From contig NW_025062477.1 in assembly GCF_000002995.4 (NCBI RefSeq), positions 4,188,649 through 4,252,648 on the forward strand: a stretch of 64,000 bases of DNA. Direction: 5' to 3'. Below, piece by piece: positions 1-12,300 of this stretch (position 1 is the stretch's first letter; every line of letters begins with the position of its first letter). This DNA comes from Brugia malayi. Taxonomy: Eukaryota > Nematoda > Chromadorea > Rhabditida > Onchocercidae. The notes below the pieces were generated by a model that saw only the letters and a program-made list of their open reading frames with translations, was not told where the DNA came from and made no database searches. The position numbers and the translations under genes were made by a program.

Positions 1-1485
1 TGATACTATCAACCTGATCATAATTAAATAAACTATTAATAATAATTTAAAAATATAAATATACATTATCAATTCTAAATATATAATATAACACATATTG
101 TTTATTTTAATAAAATATTGTATTAAGAAAATATCCCTAATATAACATTTATTTTCTTAAAGCAAAATCTGATAATTAACAAATTATACTAATATTGTTA
201 ATGGCACATATCTTTTTATTATTACTTTTTATTTTCATTCTTTCTTTTATCAAAAATTTAATTAAATTTTTTTTCATTTAATTGATATAAATTATTATTA
301 ATGCACTTTTTTCTTTGAAAAAAAAAAAACATAAAATGAAAAAAAAAGAGAAAAGATCAAAAATAAAATGAAAAAAAAAGAGTACAATTTTTTAAGCTTT
401 CTTTAGAAATATTTTTTTTTTATGAATGCAACTAAATTTGTTTGTTGTTTATTTGATTGGAAAAAAAGTTTAAATTTGATTTAAACAAGAAATTATTGAC
501 TGACAAAAAAAAATTTTTTGTTTTTTTCTTTTTTGAATTTGAAAATTTTTAAATTAAAAGAAAAAGGAAAACAAACAAAGATAACCACAGTTCATCAGTG
601 TAATAACAAAGATTACAGTGTATTTATCACTACATCTAATTGAATGGAATGTTCCATCCACTTTTTTCAGCAAAATAAATCCTAAAAGTAACAAGTGATA
701 CTGTAATTTGATTGTTTGTATCATAATCGGATTTGTCTGATTCTCATCACTTTATCAATCTTTTCGATGTGATATGCTTTGCGCTTCTGTTGCTTATTCA
801 ATTGTTAATAGTATTGATAGATAGAGAAACGAAATGTGTAAAACCTGTTCTATTTTCTATTTATTCGCATTTTATCAGCACTAAATTAACACTTTTACGA
901 TTTTCAATAGATTAGAGAATTTTTAAATCTTCAAAAATTCTTTCGAAAATTAAAAAAAATTTTATATGGAAAAAATAAAAATAAAATAAAAACAAACAAA
1001 CAAACAAATATCAATGTTATTTTATATTAATACACTTGAAAATTTTTAAATAACTTTGATGAATCTAAAATTTGTATTCTTTTTTTATTCTTTATATTAT
1101 GCATATAAAATGAAATTTATTTCAAAAAGAAAAATTCAACAATTAAACAAAACCATTACAATTGTCACAAAAAAAATTTATTTCGATTTTTACAATACTA
1201 CGCAGTTAAATGATAAAGTTGTGATGAAAACAAAAAGAAAAGGGAAAGGAAAGAAATATATGATTTAATAAATAATAATTAAAATCATTGCTCTAATTAA
1301 TTTTGAAGATTAAAATAAAATGACACAAAATTTCAATTATCATTTTAAGCAATATCAATCAATGAGAGTATGAGAAAATGAGAAGGTAGAAATTATATCA
1401 TTTTGGTCAAATAGAAATAAAAATATTTTTCAAAATTAAACAATCACACTGTCCTTTAGAAATTGATTTTGAATATCAAAAAGGT

Positions 1486-1520
<35 letters not shown>

Positions 1521-4500
1521 AATATAAATCCATTCTATTGAGCTCTCAAAAAAATTTCTCATTCCATTCCATTTCACTCTTTCCCTCTCTTATTGTTCCA
1601 TCTTGTGTGCAAGTAACCTTTCCCCTCTTCACCTTTCCTTCCTTAATTGAATTATTCATACCTCAATGAATTCATCAATTTCATCTCCGATCTATCGGTG
1701 CAGCAACATCTTTTCATCCTTCTTCTATATATTATAACTACATTAAAAAAAAAAAAAAAAAAAACTTGAAATTCTAAAGTACAAAAGGGAAAACAAATTT
1801 GATTAAAAAAAAAAACACGAAAAATTTTTTATTTCTCGTATTAATATAATCTAATACTTAAATTTTTTTCTTAAAGTGTTATATTATATAAATATTTAAA
1901 AAATTAATAGTTAGAAAGTTTTTACTATTTAATTTTATTGCAAATTAATTTATAGATTGTTTATTATATAGATTATGCTATTTTTACTACAAATTATTAT
2001 TTAATTGAATTAAAATGTTGTATATATACTATAGCATATTATCAAATATATATTAGAAAATTAATCCTTTTTTTTCAATTATATCTTTTAATCTCTTTTA
2101 TTTTACAAATTTAACATTTTAAACCATTAAAATTTCATTATTATACATCAATCAACTCTTAATGGACTAATTAATTAATGTTAATTTTAATAAACAATGA
2201 TAAGATCAATAATATTTCTAAAGGAAGCATTTTTCATCTACATCCAATTGAATCATAGAAAATAATCATTATTGTTATATATATATATATATCATCAAGA
2301 ACAAGAACAGCAACAACAATAATAATGACAACAATAATAACAATAACAAGAAGATCATCATAATCAAGAGATCATCTTGATTTTTTTTTTCATTTCTTGT
2401 ATCGTTTTATATATTAATTACTCTAATTTATATATTTCTTCATATTCTCTTCTTTTTTTTGACTAATTAATATGACAATAAGTTGAGAAGTAATTCTGTA
2501 CTATTTGTATTTCTATAAGTAAAGTAAATAGAAATTATTTTGTGAAAAGTACTAATGAGAAGTAAATTATTATCTGAAGTATAACATATGCTTCTATTCA
2601 GTTCTATTAATATGCAAACAATCAATTTTTGCTGAATATTGATGGTATTGAATGAAGCTTCACATTTCGCACATTTGTTTAGCTAAAGTAAACAAATAAA
2701 GTATTCAAAGGTTTACACTGGGTATCATCCCTAATAGTAGCAGTAATGGTAGTAAGTAGTAAGTAAGTAATCAGTGGTAAGTAATAAGTATTTTATTACA
2801 TGCAATTTAATTATCTATAAATTTCGTTAACTGAGTTAAAATATTTTTTTAGTTTTTTAATTTATTTGTAAAAAAATCTTGTAAAAGTTTTTTAATTTAC
2901 TTGTAAAATAATCATTTTTATATTTTGCATTATTTCGATAGTAATAGTTATAACAATGATGACAATAATGATAACTGATAATGGGTGATAAGCATGATTA
3001 ATGCTATGACCTACGAAGACTCGAATGCTAAAAGATTGCTATATCGATTACTGAATTACCGATTTCAAATATGAAATTTTTATACTTGAATTGCTAAATA
3101 ATTTATGAAATAAGTTATAAATGTAATTGATTGAAAAATAATATTAAAATTAACTGAGTTAAAATATTTCTTAGTAATTGTTAGTAATTTTGAAAAAATA
3201 TAATAAATTTTTTTATCTTTCAAAGTTTATTTCGAATTTGTTAATTTTTAATTTAGTTTTTGCTTTTTTTTTTTTATTGTTATTGTTGAGAAATATATTT
3301 TTTTAAATATAACTTTTGTAATTTGATTTGAATTGATAATTGATTACAGTAACCCATAGGATATTTGAATAGTAAAATGTATTTTAGCAACTGAGAATTC
3401 ATAAACTGTATTAAATGTTATCTTTTATTTTACCATTGTAAGATAGTCATAGCTCTTTGTAAGAAGCTTATCAATAGAGGTGACTGAGACTATAAATCCG
3501 TTTGTAATCCGTTTGTAAACAATATTTAATCCGGTCTGTTTCATTTTGGATCAACATGTTACCTGAAATAAAACTAAGCAATTTGGCAGGTGTAACAATG
3601 CATGAAATGAGATAAAAATGATTAAATTAATCAAATTGATATTAAATTTGAAATGTAAAAAAAATTGATTTTAATAGCATTATTAGCAATCTTTTAACAA
3701 TGAAAAATCGTAATTAGCATTTTGAGATATAAATTTGTTGAAATAAATTTATTGAATGTAAGAAATGATAATAGCTGAAGTAGATAAAAGTTATGCTTGA
3801 TAAATTTCAAATAAAATTTTAATTGATAAACAAAAAATCTCAAAAAAAAAAACAAATAAGTAAACAATTGGATAAGTGAGTAGTAAAAAATTGATATTGA
3901 TAAGCATAATTTTGAAATAATCCGAAATATGAAATTATACCGATTAAATTTAGAAGATGGGTGAACAATCATTAATATTAAATTAAATTTGTTAAAACTC
4001 AAGATGAATTAATATTTAATAGCTTGAATTATTTGAAAAATTTTTGTGTTATTATTTATAAAAATGAAAATTTATTCAGACTAATTATTTTTGAAAATTT
4101 AATTAATTATTATTTTAACATTGTTTGCAAATTTTAGATAATATTGCAAGTTTTAAGTTTTTATACACATATACAAACTTTTAATATACTGAATGTTTAA
4201 TAAAATTAAGCTCATTTTTATTAGTAATTTCATTAATCTTTGATAGATTAAATAATTTCTTTAAATATTATTAAGCATTTTGCAGTGTTCAATATTAAAA
4301 AATATTTAATTACTTTAATTAATTACTTCCATTTCAATTACATTCCTAATTAATCATTAAATCCAACTGAAAATTACTATATTTTATGATTTTCTTTGCT
4401 AAATTTTAAAACTTTAATGTCTTATCATACATTTTTTCTGCTTATCATAAGATATCTATGATAAGATGAAACTTATTATTAAATTGTTTGTTTAATTTAG

Positions 4501-4920
4501 AGCACACAATTGCAATTATATTTTTGTTATAGACGATAAGTTTAATAAATTACAAAAAAATAAAATTTATTTGTTCATTCACACTAAATATTCACATTTG
4601 TAAATTAACAAATTTAATAAATAAATTTAAATAAATTAACAAATTTATCAGAGATTGTAGTAAAATTTTAAAAGATTTTATTACTAATAAATAAATTATT
4701 GTTAGTTTCATCATGAAATATTAGTCTTATAGTATTGGAAATTGTTAGAGTAATTTGTAAAGTTTACATTAATAACAAATATATGTGAATGACCTTTAAC
4801 CCCCACAGTGATCGTTTCGCACAATCTTTCAATAATACAAATAGCAATGATCGGAAGGATCTATGTAGTAAGATGAAGATTTTTTTTTGAAAATGCAAAC
4901 TAAAAAAATTTAATCAATAA

Positions 4921-5166
4921 TTCTCTCTCTCTCTTCTCTTTTTCTCTTTGTCTTTTTCTCTCTCTCTCTCTTGTCCTTCTTTTTGTTTCTTTTTATTCAA
5001 TATTTATCTCAATTTTTAGATGTACAAATATAGTACTTATATTATTTGATCATGATTATTTACTTAATAAAAGAAGTGGGAAAATGAATGATAAGGAGAG
5101 AGAGAGAGAGACAGAGAAGAGAGAAGAAAGAAAAAGAGAGAGAGAGACGATAGATGAAAGAGAGGT
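4921..5166. repeat. CT-rich tract facing GA-rich tract
   Basis: A pyrimidine tract dominated by CT and TTTCTC at about 4921-4976 is followed about 120 bases later by a purine tract dominated by GA at about 5094-5166. The two are roughly complementary when folded, so the segment is an imperfect inverted repeat made of simple sequence. No gene is apparent around it. Confidence 0.6.
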
Positions 5167-5418
5167 AAAAATGGATGAATGAATTAATGTATTGTGGAAT
5201 GGGTCATTTTCCTAATAACTTTTTCAGGGTTTTTGTAATGATTACACACATTTAAGTACACTCATCACGAAATCTCGGGAAAATACTCTATTCATCTGGG
5301 ATATTTCAAATAAATGATAATTATCATGGTATTTCTCAACTGGATTATGAAAAATATTTCTGAAAGTAATAATATTAAATTAATTCATTTGTATATCATG
5401 TTAATAGCTAATTGCTTA

Positions 5419-5463
5419 TTATTATTATTATTATCATTAGTGATACTACTATTATTATCATCG

Positions 5464-5528
<65 letters not shown>

Positions 5529-5530
5529 GT
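5419..5530. repeat. (ATT)n microsatellite
   Basis: Trinucleotide array of ATT/TTA, essentially perfect from about 5467 to 5527 and degenerate on both sides. It creates poly-Leu and poly-Ile open frames on both strands that are not genes. Confidence 0.85.
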
Positions 5531-6152
5531 TATTATCAATGTAATAGTAATTCGATGGTGTAGTATTGATCTATTGTTAATTAATGGCATTTTAATTGTT
5601 AATTTACTATTATTAATTATTAATTTATTATTATTAATTATGAATTTATTATTAATTATTAATTTATATTAATTGATGGCAGTATAATTTATTGAAGTAG
5701 ATGAATGAATGAATGAATGAGTGAAGAAATGAAAAGAAGGAAGAAAGAAAAATAGACAGGTATATCCAAAATATAACCCTTGACATTTCCTCTTCCTCAT
5801 ACGCAACCTCATTCTACCCGAAAAGATTGTTTGAAAACAGAAAAGCTTTTGGAATAATAATTACCCGATAAGTAGGTATGCATCCCACTTCAAATATACT
5901 TCTAACAAAACAAAACAATGCAAAAAAAAAAAGAAAAGAAAAGACGAGGGAAAAGGAAGAGGCGGAAAAGATCCACTTCATTAATTGGCGGAAAAAGTAC
6001 TTCATTAACTACTAACACATCCATTTTTACACGATCAAGAAGATGATAAATCGCATTAACAACACGAGCATATGGGAATGTTGAAAAAAAAAAAAAGGGA
6101 GAGAGAGAAACATATGTTCCGGAAATTAAACGGATTCAGGTTTAATGAAAGA

Positions 6153-6182
6153 ATAACGTATGCAAATAATTGCATACGTTAT
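6153..6182. repeat. Perfect 13-base inverted repeat
   Basis: The arm at 6153-6165 (containing AACGTATGCAA) is exactly matched by its reverse complement at 6170-6182, with a 4-base loop. It lies in otherwise featureless AT-rich DNA. A possible cruciform or protein-binding site; function unknown. Confidence 0.6.
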
Positions 6183-7092
6183 ATGGTACACTGTTTACCG
6201 GAAATTGCGTTAGATATAGCAATAATTCACGTAATTATTTACACGTATGCGTAGCATTGTTTGCTTTTCTTTTTTTTTTTTTTTTGCATATTTTTTGATT
6301 AGTAATTATTAATAACAAAAAAAAGTAATAAATAATACATAAATATATACATATATAGCGTTTTTTTAATGATTTAATAATACAAATTCTCACATAAATT
6401 ATTATCATTCTACGAATAAAGATAATAATTCAAAATGATAACTTTAAAATATAATATTATATATTAGATGTTTTTTTTTATTTTTTTATTTTACAATTGT
6501 AAAGCTATTACTTGAAATCAAATTTTTTTTTTTTATTAAATTTTTGGATTTTCGTACAATTAACTATCCATCATCATCAGTACTCTTATTAAGTATCAGG
6601 AAATATGAGTAGTGAGATAATTGATATGCTTGCTGTTCAGAGTTATTATGCTATACTTAGAGTTTGTCAATAGAAAGCAAAATTTTTATTTCTAAAATTT
6701 CTTTTAGAATTTAATCTTATATCCAAAATTTTTTTACAATATTTTCTAAAATGAAAAATAAAAATTAACAATAATAGTTTTAATGAATGATTGTTATTTA
6801 TTTTTCTTCTTTAAAATTTAATTCTTTTTTTTATTCAAATATATATCATTGCATTGTTATGAAATATGAAAAAAAAAAAGATTGGTTCATTTTATTATCA
6901 TCAAATAAGTAAGTATTATAGTAGAAATTGTAAATTGTTGTGTAAATAATGATAATGACTAATAAGCCAGAATTCTTTTTGTTTGTTTTGATGTTTCAAC
7001 GAATTCATTGCATGGAGAGAAAGATAGATGAGATCAGTTATTAGTTCATGTGAAAGCAGAGGTGGAAGAACTTTGGCCAGCTTATTTTATAA

Positions 7093-7098
7093 TTTATT
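7093..7098 (-). terminator. Poly(A) signal of glycine-rich gene
   Basis: The minus strand reads AATAAA 9 bases beyond the TGA stop at 7107-7109. The very short 3' end is typical of compact nematode genes and supports the reality and strand of the glycine-rich gene. Confidence 0.6.
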
Positions 7099-7106
7099 GT
7101 GGTTTT

Positions 7107-7564
7107 TCATCTGGGTCCAAGATAGCATGAAACATCGGTTCGCATCTTTGGTCCATCATCTCCACCACTGCTAGCACCACCACCGCCTCCACCAACGCCG
7201 CCGCCACCGCCGCCACCACCAACGCCACCACCACCACCACCACCACCACCACCTGAAATTATTATTGTTATTGTCACCATTACTATTATATTATTATTAT
7301 TACTAATTATTATGAGAGTTGTAATTATCAATGATCAAAAATTGTCAAATCTTTCATAATGGTATTCTCACTTCCATAATCATACTCTTGCTGATAAGCA
7401 TAACCACCCCCACCACCATAACCACCACCATAACCACCACCATAACCACCACCACCACCACCACCACCATAACCACCACCGGCTCCACCACCTGCACTGC
7501 CGCCACCACCACCACCACCGGTAGGTGCTCCTGGCGGTCCCATATAACAACTAGTATCACCCAT
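7107..7564 (-). CDS. Small glycine-rich protein, two exons, possibly sperm-specific SSQ-like
   Basis: Two exons, 7372-7564 and 7107-7252, join across an intron with donor GTGAGA and acceptor ATTTCAG; the phase-1 junction makes a Ser codon and keeps frame. The product from ATG 7564 is 112 residues. It starts MGDTSCYMGPPGAP, continues as Gly runs broken by Tyr, Ala and Val (GGGYGGG units), has a YAYQQEYDYG segment at the splice junction, and ends KMRTDVSCYLGPR. The D-x-SCY-[ML]-GP motif at both ends framing a Gly core is striking. Layout and the SCYMGP/SCYLGP blocks recall, from memory only, the C. elegans sperm-specific class Q (ssq) proteins with TSVYMG-type motifs; this is inference. Keratin-like, cuticular or RNA-binding glycine-rich proteins are alternatives. 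No signal peptide is visible in this minimal model. The start is uncertain: the frame is open four bases further to a possible acceptor (GAG at 7569-7571), so an upstream exon may exist. A poly(A) signal follows closely. Confidence 0.55.
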
Positions 7565-7620
7565 CTTTCTCAAAGTAAAGTTAGACGAATAAACGACATT
7601 TGTTCAACAAGCATTTATAT

Positions 7621-7740
7621 AACTGAGAATATACTTGCATAAAATTAGCATAGCTCATAATAACTGAGAATATACCACATAAAATTAGCATAGCTCATAA
7701 TAACTGAGAATATACCACATAAAATTAGCATAGCTCATAA
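7621..7740. repeat. Three tandem 40-41 base repeats upstream of glycine-rich gene
   Basis: Copies at 7621-7661, 7662-7701 and 7702-7740 share AACTGAGAATATAC followed by CATAAAATTAGCATAGCTCA and are almost identical. The array begins about 57 bases upstream of the ATG at 7564, in the promoter, the leader, or an intron if an upstream exon is used. Confidence 0.85.
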
Positions 7741-8376
7741 CTTTTTCGCATAAATATAATTTAATAAGTCAATACCATTCAAAATCTTGCATAATATAAT
7801 AAAATTTATTGATTTAATATAAATAATGAATGTGATAAATGGACACCTAATTTAGATAAATCATCAATTCTGTTTCAAATATTTAATATTACAATTTCAA
7901 AAAATTAATAAAATTAGCTAGTAGAAAGTTTGGAAGTTTTCTAAAAATTATATTTCAATGTTTGCATGCTAAGATGTTTACATACTGTGTTTACATACTA
8001 AGATTTCAAATTAATAAAAGCCAAATTAACCAATAAATAAATTACCTAGAAAATGAGCCATCAAAGAAAAAAAAATGAACTATTAAAATACTTAAAAGAG
8101 TAGTAAAATGTATTATTATATGATATGTAAAACAGTAACCCATCAGTCTTTACCACAAGCAATCTATTATTTGACGAATAATTAAATAAGAATAGGCAAT
8201 CAATATGCATCGATGATTTCGATTATTCATTAATTAAATATTAATTAATTAATGGAACCAAATATAACGAAGAAAAAAATGAATGAGCATTACATTATTT
8301 AAATATTTTAGAGAGCTATGACACACTTTATCCCAATAGCCGAATGTTAAATGTTTGAAAATGAAATCATTCTTAC

Positions 8377-8634
8377 CTCATCGGTTCAATACCATCATGA
8401 TAAGATGGTACCAATGATGATTCCTTGCGTGTCATCTGATACCATACTGCTGTGTATGTGACTGTAAACATATTCGCCCTGAGGTTTGTGTAATCTTAGA
8501 TGGGAACCGATGACAAATTCCACCGTAGAACCACTCTCTACGAGTTCAAAATACGACTTCGAACGCAGAGCCTTTTTCATTGAATAGAAGAAGTACCATT
8601 CCTTCTCAATTTCACAGCATATTACAATTATCAC
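8377..8634 (-). CDS. Candidate exon(s) of unknown protein upstream of glycine-rich gene
   Basis: This stretch is richer in GC than its flanks and looks coding, but its frame is ambiguous. One frame runs open from 8634 to a stop at 8398 (79 codons, including YFELVESGSTVEFVIG). An overlapping frame, open from about 8495, includes NMFTVTYTAVWYQMTRKES and ends at a strong donor, AG|GTAAGA, at 8371-8376. That phase-2 end would join in frame to the glycine-rich exon if GAG at 7569-7571 is the acceptor, giving PMR-KMGDTSCYMGP; with a start at ATG 8471 the product would be 145 residues. The first frame faintly recalls the second half of a cold-shock domain (aromatic WYFFYS, then xVEFxI), but no first half with GFGFI was found. 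I do not recognise a family with confidence. Confidence 0.25.
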
Positions 8635-9287
8635 TTATACTTTCTCATCTTTCCTGGAGTAGCTAAAATTGTAACTTTCTATGCGAAGAAATCATTGGTT
8701 CATTTCTTCCCAGATAAATTTAATTCAATTACCGCAATTCGTCCAACTTCTGTTACATTTCTGCTCCCAAATATCTTCTTCACTCTTTTTTCCTCTTCCC
8801 AAACATCAAATTCGGAAGATTAAATTTACATTGTTTACATACACTGAGACATAATTTCATTTTTGTAATAAAAGCTACAAAAAAAAAAAAATAATAATAA
8901 TAAAAGTTGAAATTCCAAAACTATTCTTCAAACCACTAAATAACACAGTGAAGTCTACTCATAACATAGATACCAATTCTATAAATAAAACTAAGAGTGT
9001 AATTTAAGTGTAATAATGAAAAAGACATTTCGAAGAGAGAACTTAAGTTGTACTCTTAAATAAACAATTAGGATAATGACATAGTAGTTCACAATTAGTG
9101 AGCAAAACCACTCCTGATTAATTCAAACTTAAGGAACCATTTAATCCATGTGCAAGAACATTAAATTTACAATAAACAAATGCAACCCAAAAAAAATCTG
9201 CGGAAAAAGAAAAAAAAAAAAAAACCAAAAGCAAATCCCAATGAAACTTTGAAACAATGCCAATTAATTCTTTCTTCTCATTTTCAT

Positions 9288-9293
9288 TTTATT
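9288..9293 (-). terminator. Poly(A) signal of RBM5-like gene
   Basis: The minus strand reads AATAAA about 57 bases past the TAA stop at 9351-9353, a normal distance for a nematode 3' untranslated region. Confidence 0.55.
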
Positions 9294-9350
9294 CCAAAAG
9301 AAAAAAAAAAAAAGAAAATCAAAAAGCAAAAGTTCTGTTTTGCTTTTTGA

Positions 9351-12300
9351 TTACTGCAAATCCTGAAAACGGCTCATCATTGAAGTACGTGCTCGTTCTC
9401 GTCTGGATGCATTCGCACCATGCAGTACTCTTGAACCAGCTGCACCTAATCCTGCTCCTTCTACCCGCATCTCAGTTGCTATCGGTGTTATGATACCTGC
9501 AAAGAAAAAAAATCCTTCATTCACGTGTTAAAATGGAATATTTATTACTAAATAAACAAGCGAATAAATTACCAGTCAGTGAAGCAAAGTTTACAAGCAA
9601 TTTTACATAGCATAGCTCGGGTATTCAACTAAATGACAAAATTCATCTACCAGGTTTAAACCTAATCATGGATATATTTTGAGAAAAAATTTTTTTTTTT
9701 TTAACTGAACAGTCATCTATTTATAAATGATGAATTTCAAGACCTTGTGTTAATACTTGCAATCTAAGGGTTTTTTTCCTCTTGGCCAAATACAATTTGA
9801 TTTTCCAGAAACAAAAAATTTGATACCTTGGTTATTCTTCCCGATTCCAGTTCCTTCCTGCCAACCCATTGATTTCAATAACTTATTCCCTATGTTAGTA
9901 TCATCAATGGGAATGTCTGATGAACGTACAGCATAATCCGCTCCAACTTCTGCACTGTCACTTGTAAAGCCTAGGAAATTAAAAATGCTTTTTTAGAGGG
10001 AAAAAAAAAAAAAACATTGGAATTATGTGCAATATAAGCATTAATCAAATAGCTTTTTAAACAAATCACATAAAGAATGAAAAAAACGGACCGCTTGGGT
10101 CTAATCCGAATAAATTACGGCGCTCCTTTGCGCGATCTCGATATTGCTGAGGAACAAGTGAGCATGAAGAGGCGCCTTGTGCAGTAGATACAGTTGGCAT
10201 AGACAATGATGCACTGTCATCGAGAGATGCTTGTAATAAATGTGCTTCTAGATTTTTCTGAAAAATGGGATTTATTGCTAACAAAATTAATTAATAAGAA
10301 ATTAGTAAAATCATCCCCAAAATGCAACAACTATCAAACATTTAACATACAACTCTTAGATAGAACAAATTATTCTATGCGGTGTCATTATACTATTCAA
10401 AACATTCTTTACTTATGCGCATGCAGAAGCTTTTGTTATTTTTATTAAACTGTAATTCCAAATAAGTGATCATACCACATTTTTAATTATTTCTTTGACA
10501 AAGAAAATCACGTAAATATGTGTCATTAGACATCAACATTGGCCGTCAAAAATAACCAAATAGAGCTAATGTAATGAGTAGAATGACCAAATAATACTTA
10601 AAACCTAAGTATATAACATCCACTGACACATTATTTTCAAATCCGTATGGCTTGAATACTTTATGATACCTTATGAAGATCTGACATTCGAACATGTTTC
10701 ATCAAAATTTCTAAACTTGCAAATTTCCGCCTACACAAAATACAGTATTTCTTTTCAACATCAACGAAATTTTCATCCGATTGTGTCCTGAAAGTTTTTT
10801 GTTTTCTTTCTTTCACTTCTTGACTTTGCATTATAAGACAAGTACGACTTCGAAATAGTAGGTAGAAGACTATTCGAGTACTGCTGTACAATATAAATGT
10901 GAAAATGTAATCAGATGTACAGTTTCATAACTTTTTTAGTGTTTTAAGGTTGAAACTGGTGACAAGTGAAAACAGTAGCAATATTCAACTAGCATATGAT
11001 ATACTGTTCTTTACAAATAACACTTTCGAGATAAATTTTTTGCAACTATTCATTTCCTATTCAAAACAGTATACTTCATACTTCATGCAGGATAAACTAG
11101 AACAGTAGAACGATATATACTAAATATAGGAAAACATACGTTTTGATGGGTGAAACAACAGAATCACCAACTGAAGGTGGTAGTAAATCAACTGTATGCT
11201 GCATTAAACGATTTCCACTTTTACTATTCAGTGCTACACGACCTGCACCAACTGCTGCGATCTTTGCTGCTGGTGGTATCTCTTCCTCTTCATCATCATC
11301 ACTGTATGAGCCAAATGGATTCTGCAAATAGGAAAGTTTTCAACTTATTACAAAGAAAACCAATTTCAGTCCTCACTCCAAATTTACCGATAATTTCAGG
11401 AAATATTCCAAAACGAAAAATCGAAAATCTCGCTAACACTTGTTTTCTCAAGCATTTTATATGTCAAATCAGCAGTTGGTTCGACAGCAGTTGTTTTCGG
11501 TTTGGCGGCAGTTACTAGAGGAGATGTAGTTTCCAGTTTTGGAGGTGCTTTGACAGCTAATAACACTTTACTTTGCTTTTTAGCCCAACGTGCCATTTCT
11601 CGTGCAATATCTTTCGCAGTCTTTTGAGGCTAAAAGTAATCAAGAAAAACACTATAAATTCATTTTTAAAAATCTTTCGAAATTCCCCAAAAAACATCAG
11701 TCAAGAAAAAAGTCGCCAGAAGTTTTGCGCATCCAATTATAAATTTTCACCATACATTAAAATGAAATTACCTCTTTTTTTGGTTCGTCCTTTACAACTT
11801 CAGTATTTTTCTCAATAGTTTCGTTTTTGCTTTCATTATTTGTCACTTCTGAAAAATTAACAATTTTAACACCTTAACAATTTCTCTTTATGAAATATGA
11901 ATCCTGCTGGAAAAACAAAAACAAATTCAAAAGAATTTCAGTTTACCTTGGTCCGGCCCAGTTTGTCGGGACATCAAATCACACGGTATATATGTTTGAT
12001 ATGTTGCATTCCAGCAATTCCATTTCTGCACATTAGCATCCCAATAGTACTGTGAATTGCTGTCATAGTAAAGACCAGTGGTTGGATCATAATATAATCC
12101 GGAAGATGGTTCAAACTGATATATAGTTGGGTTTGGTGCACCTGCAATAATTCAATTAATTTAAATGACTTTGATTAAGTAGGAATAATCATTAGTTTAT
12201 ATTTTTAAAATCTATTAGATACGAAAAAAATACGTACGATATCTTTTATAACGTCCCCAAGGAGTCTCTACAAAGCCTAAATCGGCGGCTCCCTTGATTT

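Larger units (their letters stand above)
1..7106. other. AT-rich region with no supported gene
   Basis: No open frame here has recognisable protein similarity, balanced codon use or a convincing set of splice sites; the open frames present are short and low in complexity. It contains poly-A and poly-T runs, (TA)n near 1498-1520 and 2277-2292, a GTAAGT-rich patch near 2750-2790, CT and GA tracts at 4921-4976 and 5094-5166, a long (ATT)n run near 5419-5530 and a 13-base-arm hairpin at 6153-6182. It could be intergenic or the intron of a gene lying further left; the sequence does not decide this. Confidence 0.6.

Noticed and set aside
5314..5672. Poly-Leu and poly-Ile open frames around an ATT array
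   Set aside because: Simple-sequence translation on both strands.
7331..7642. Plus-strand Thr-rich open frame
   Set aside because: Reverse reading of the glycine codons of the minus-strand gene; the minus strand has the splice sites, terminal motifs and poly(A) signal.
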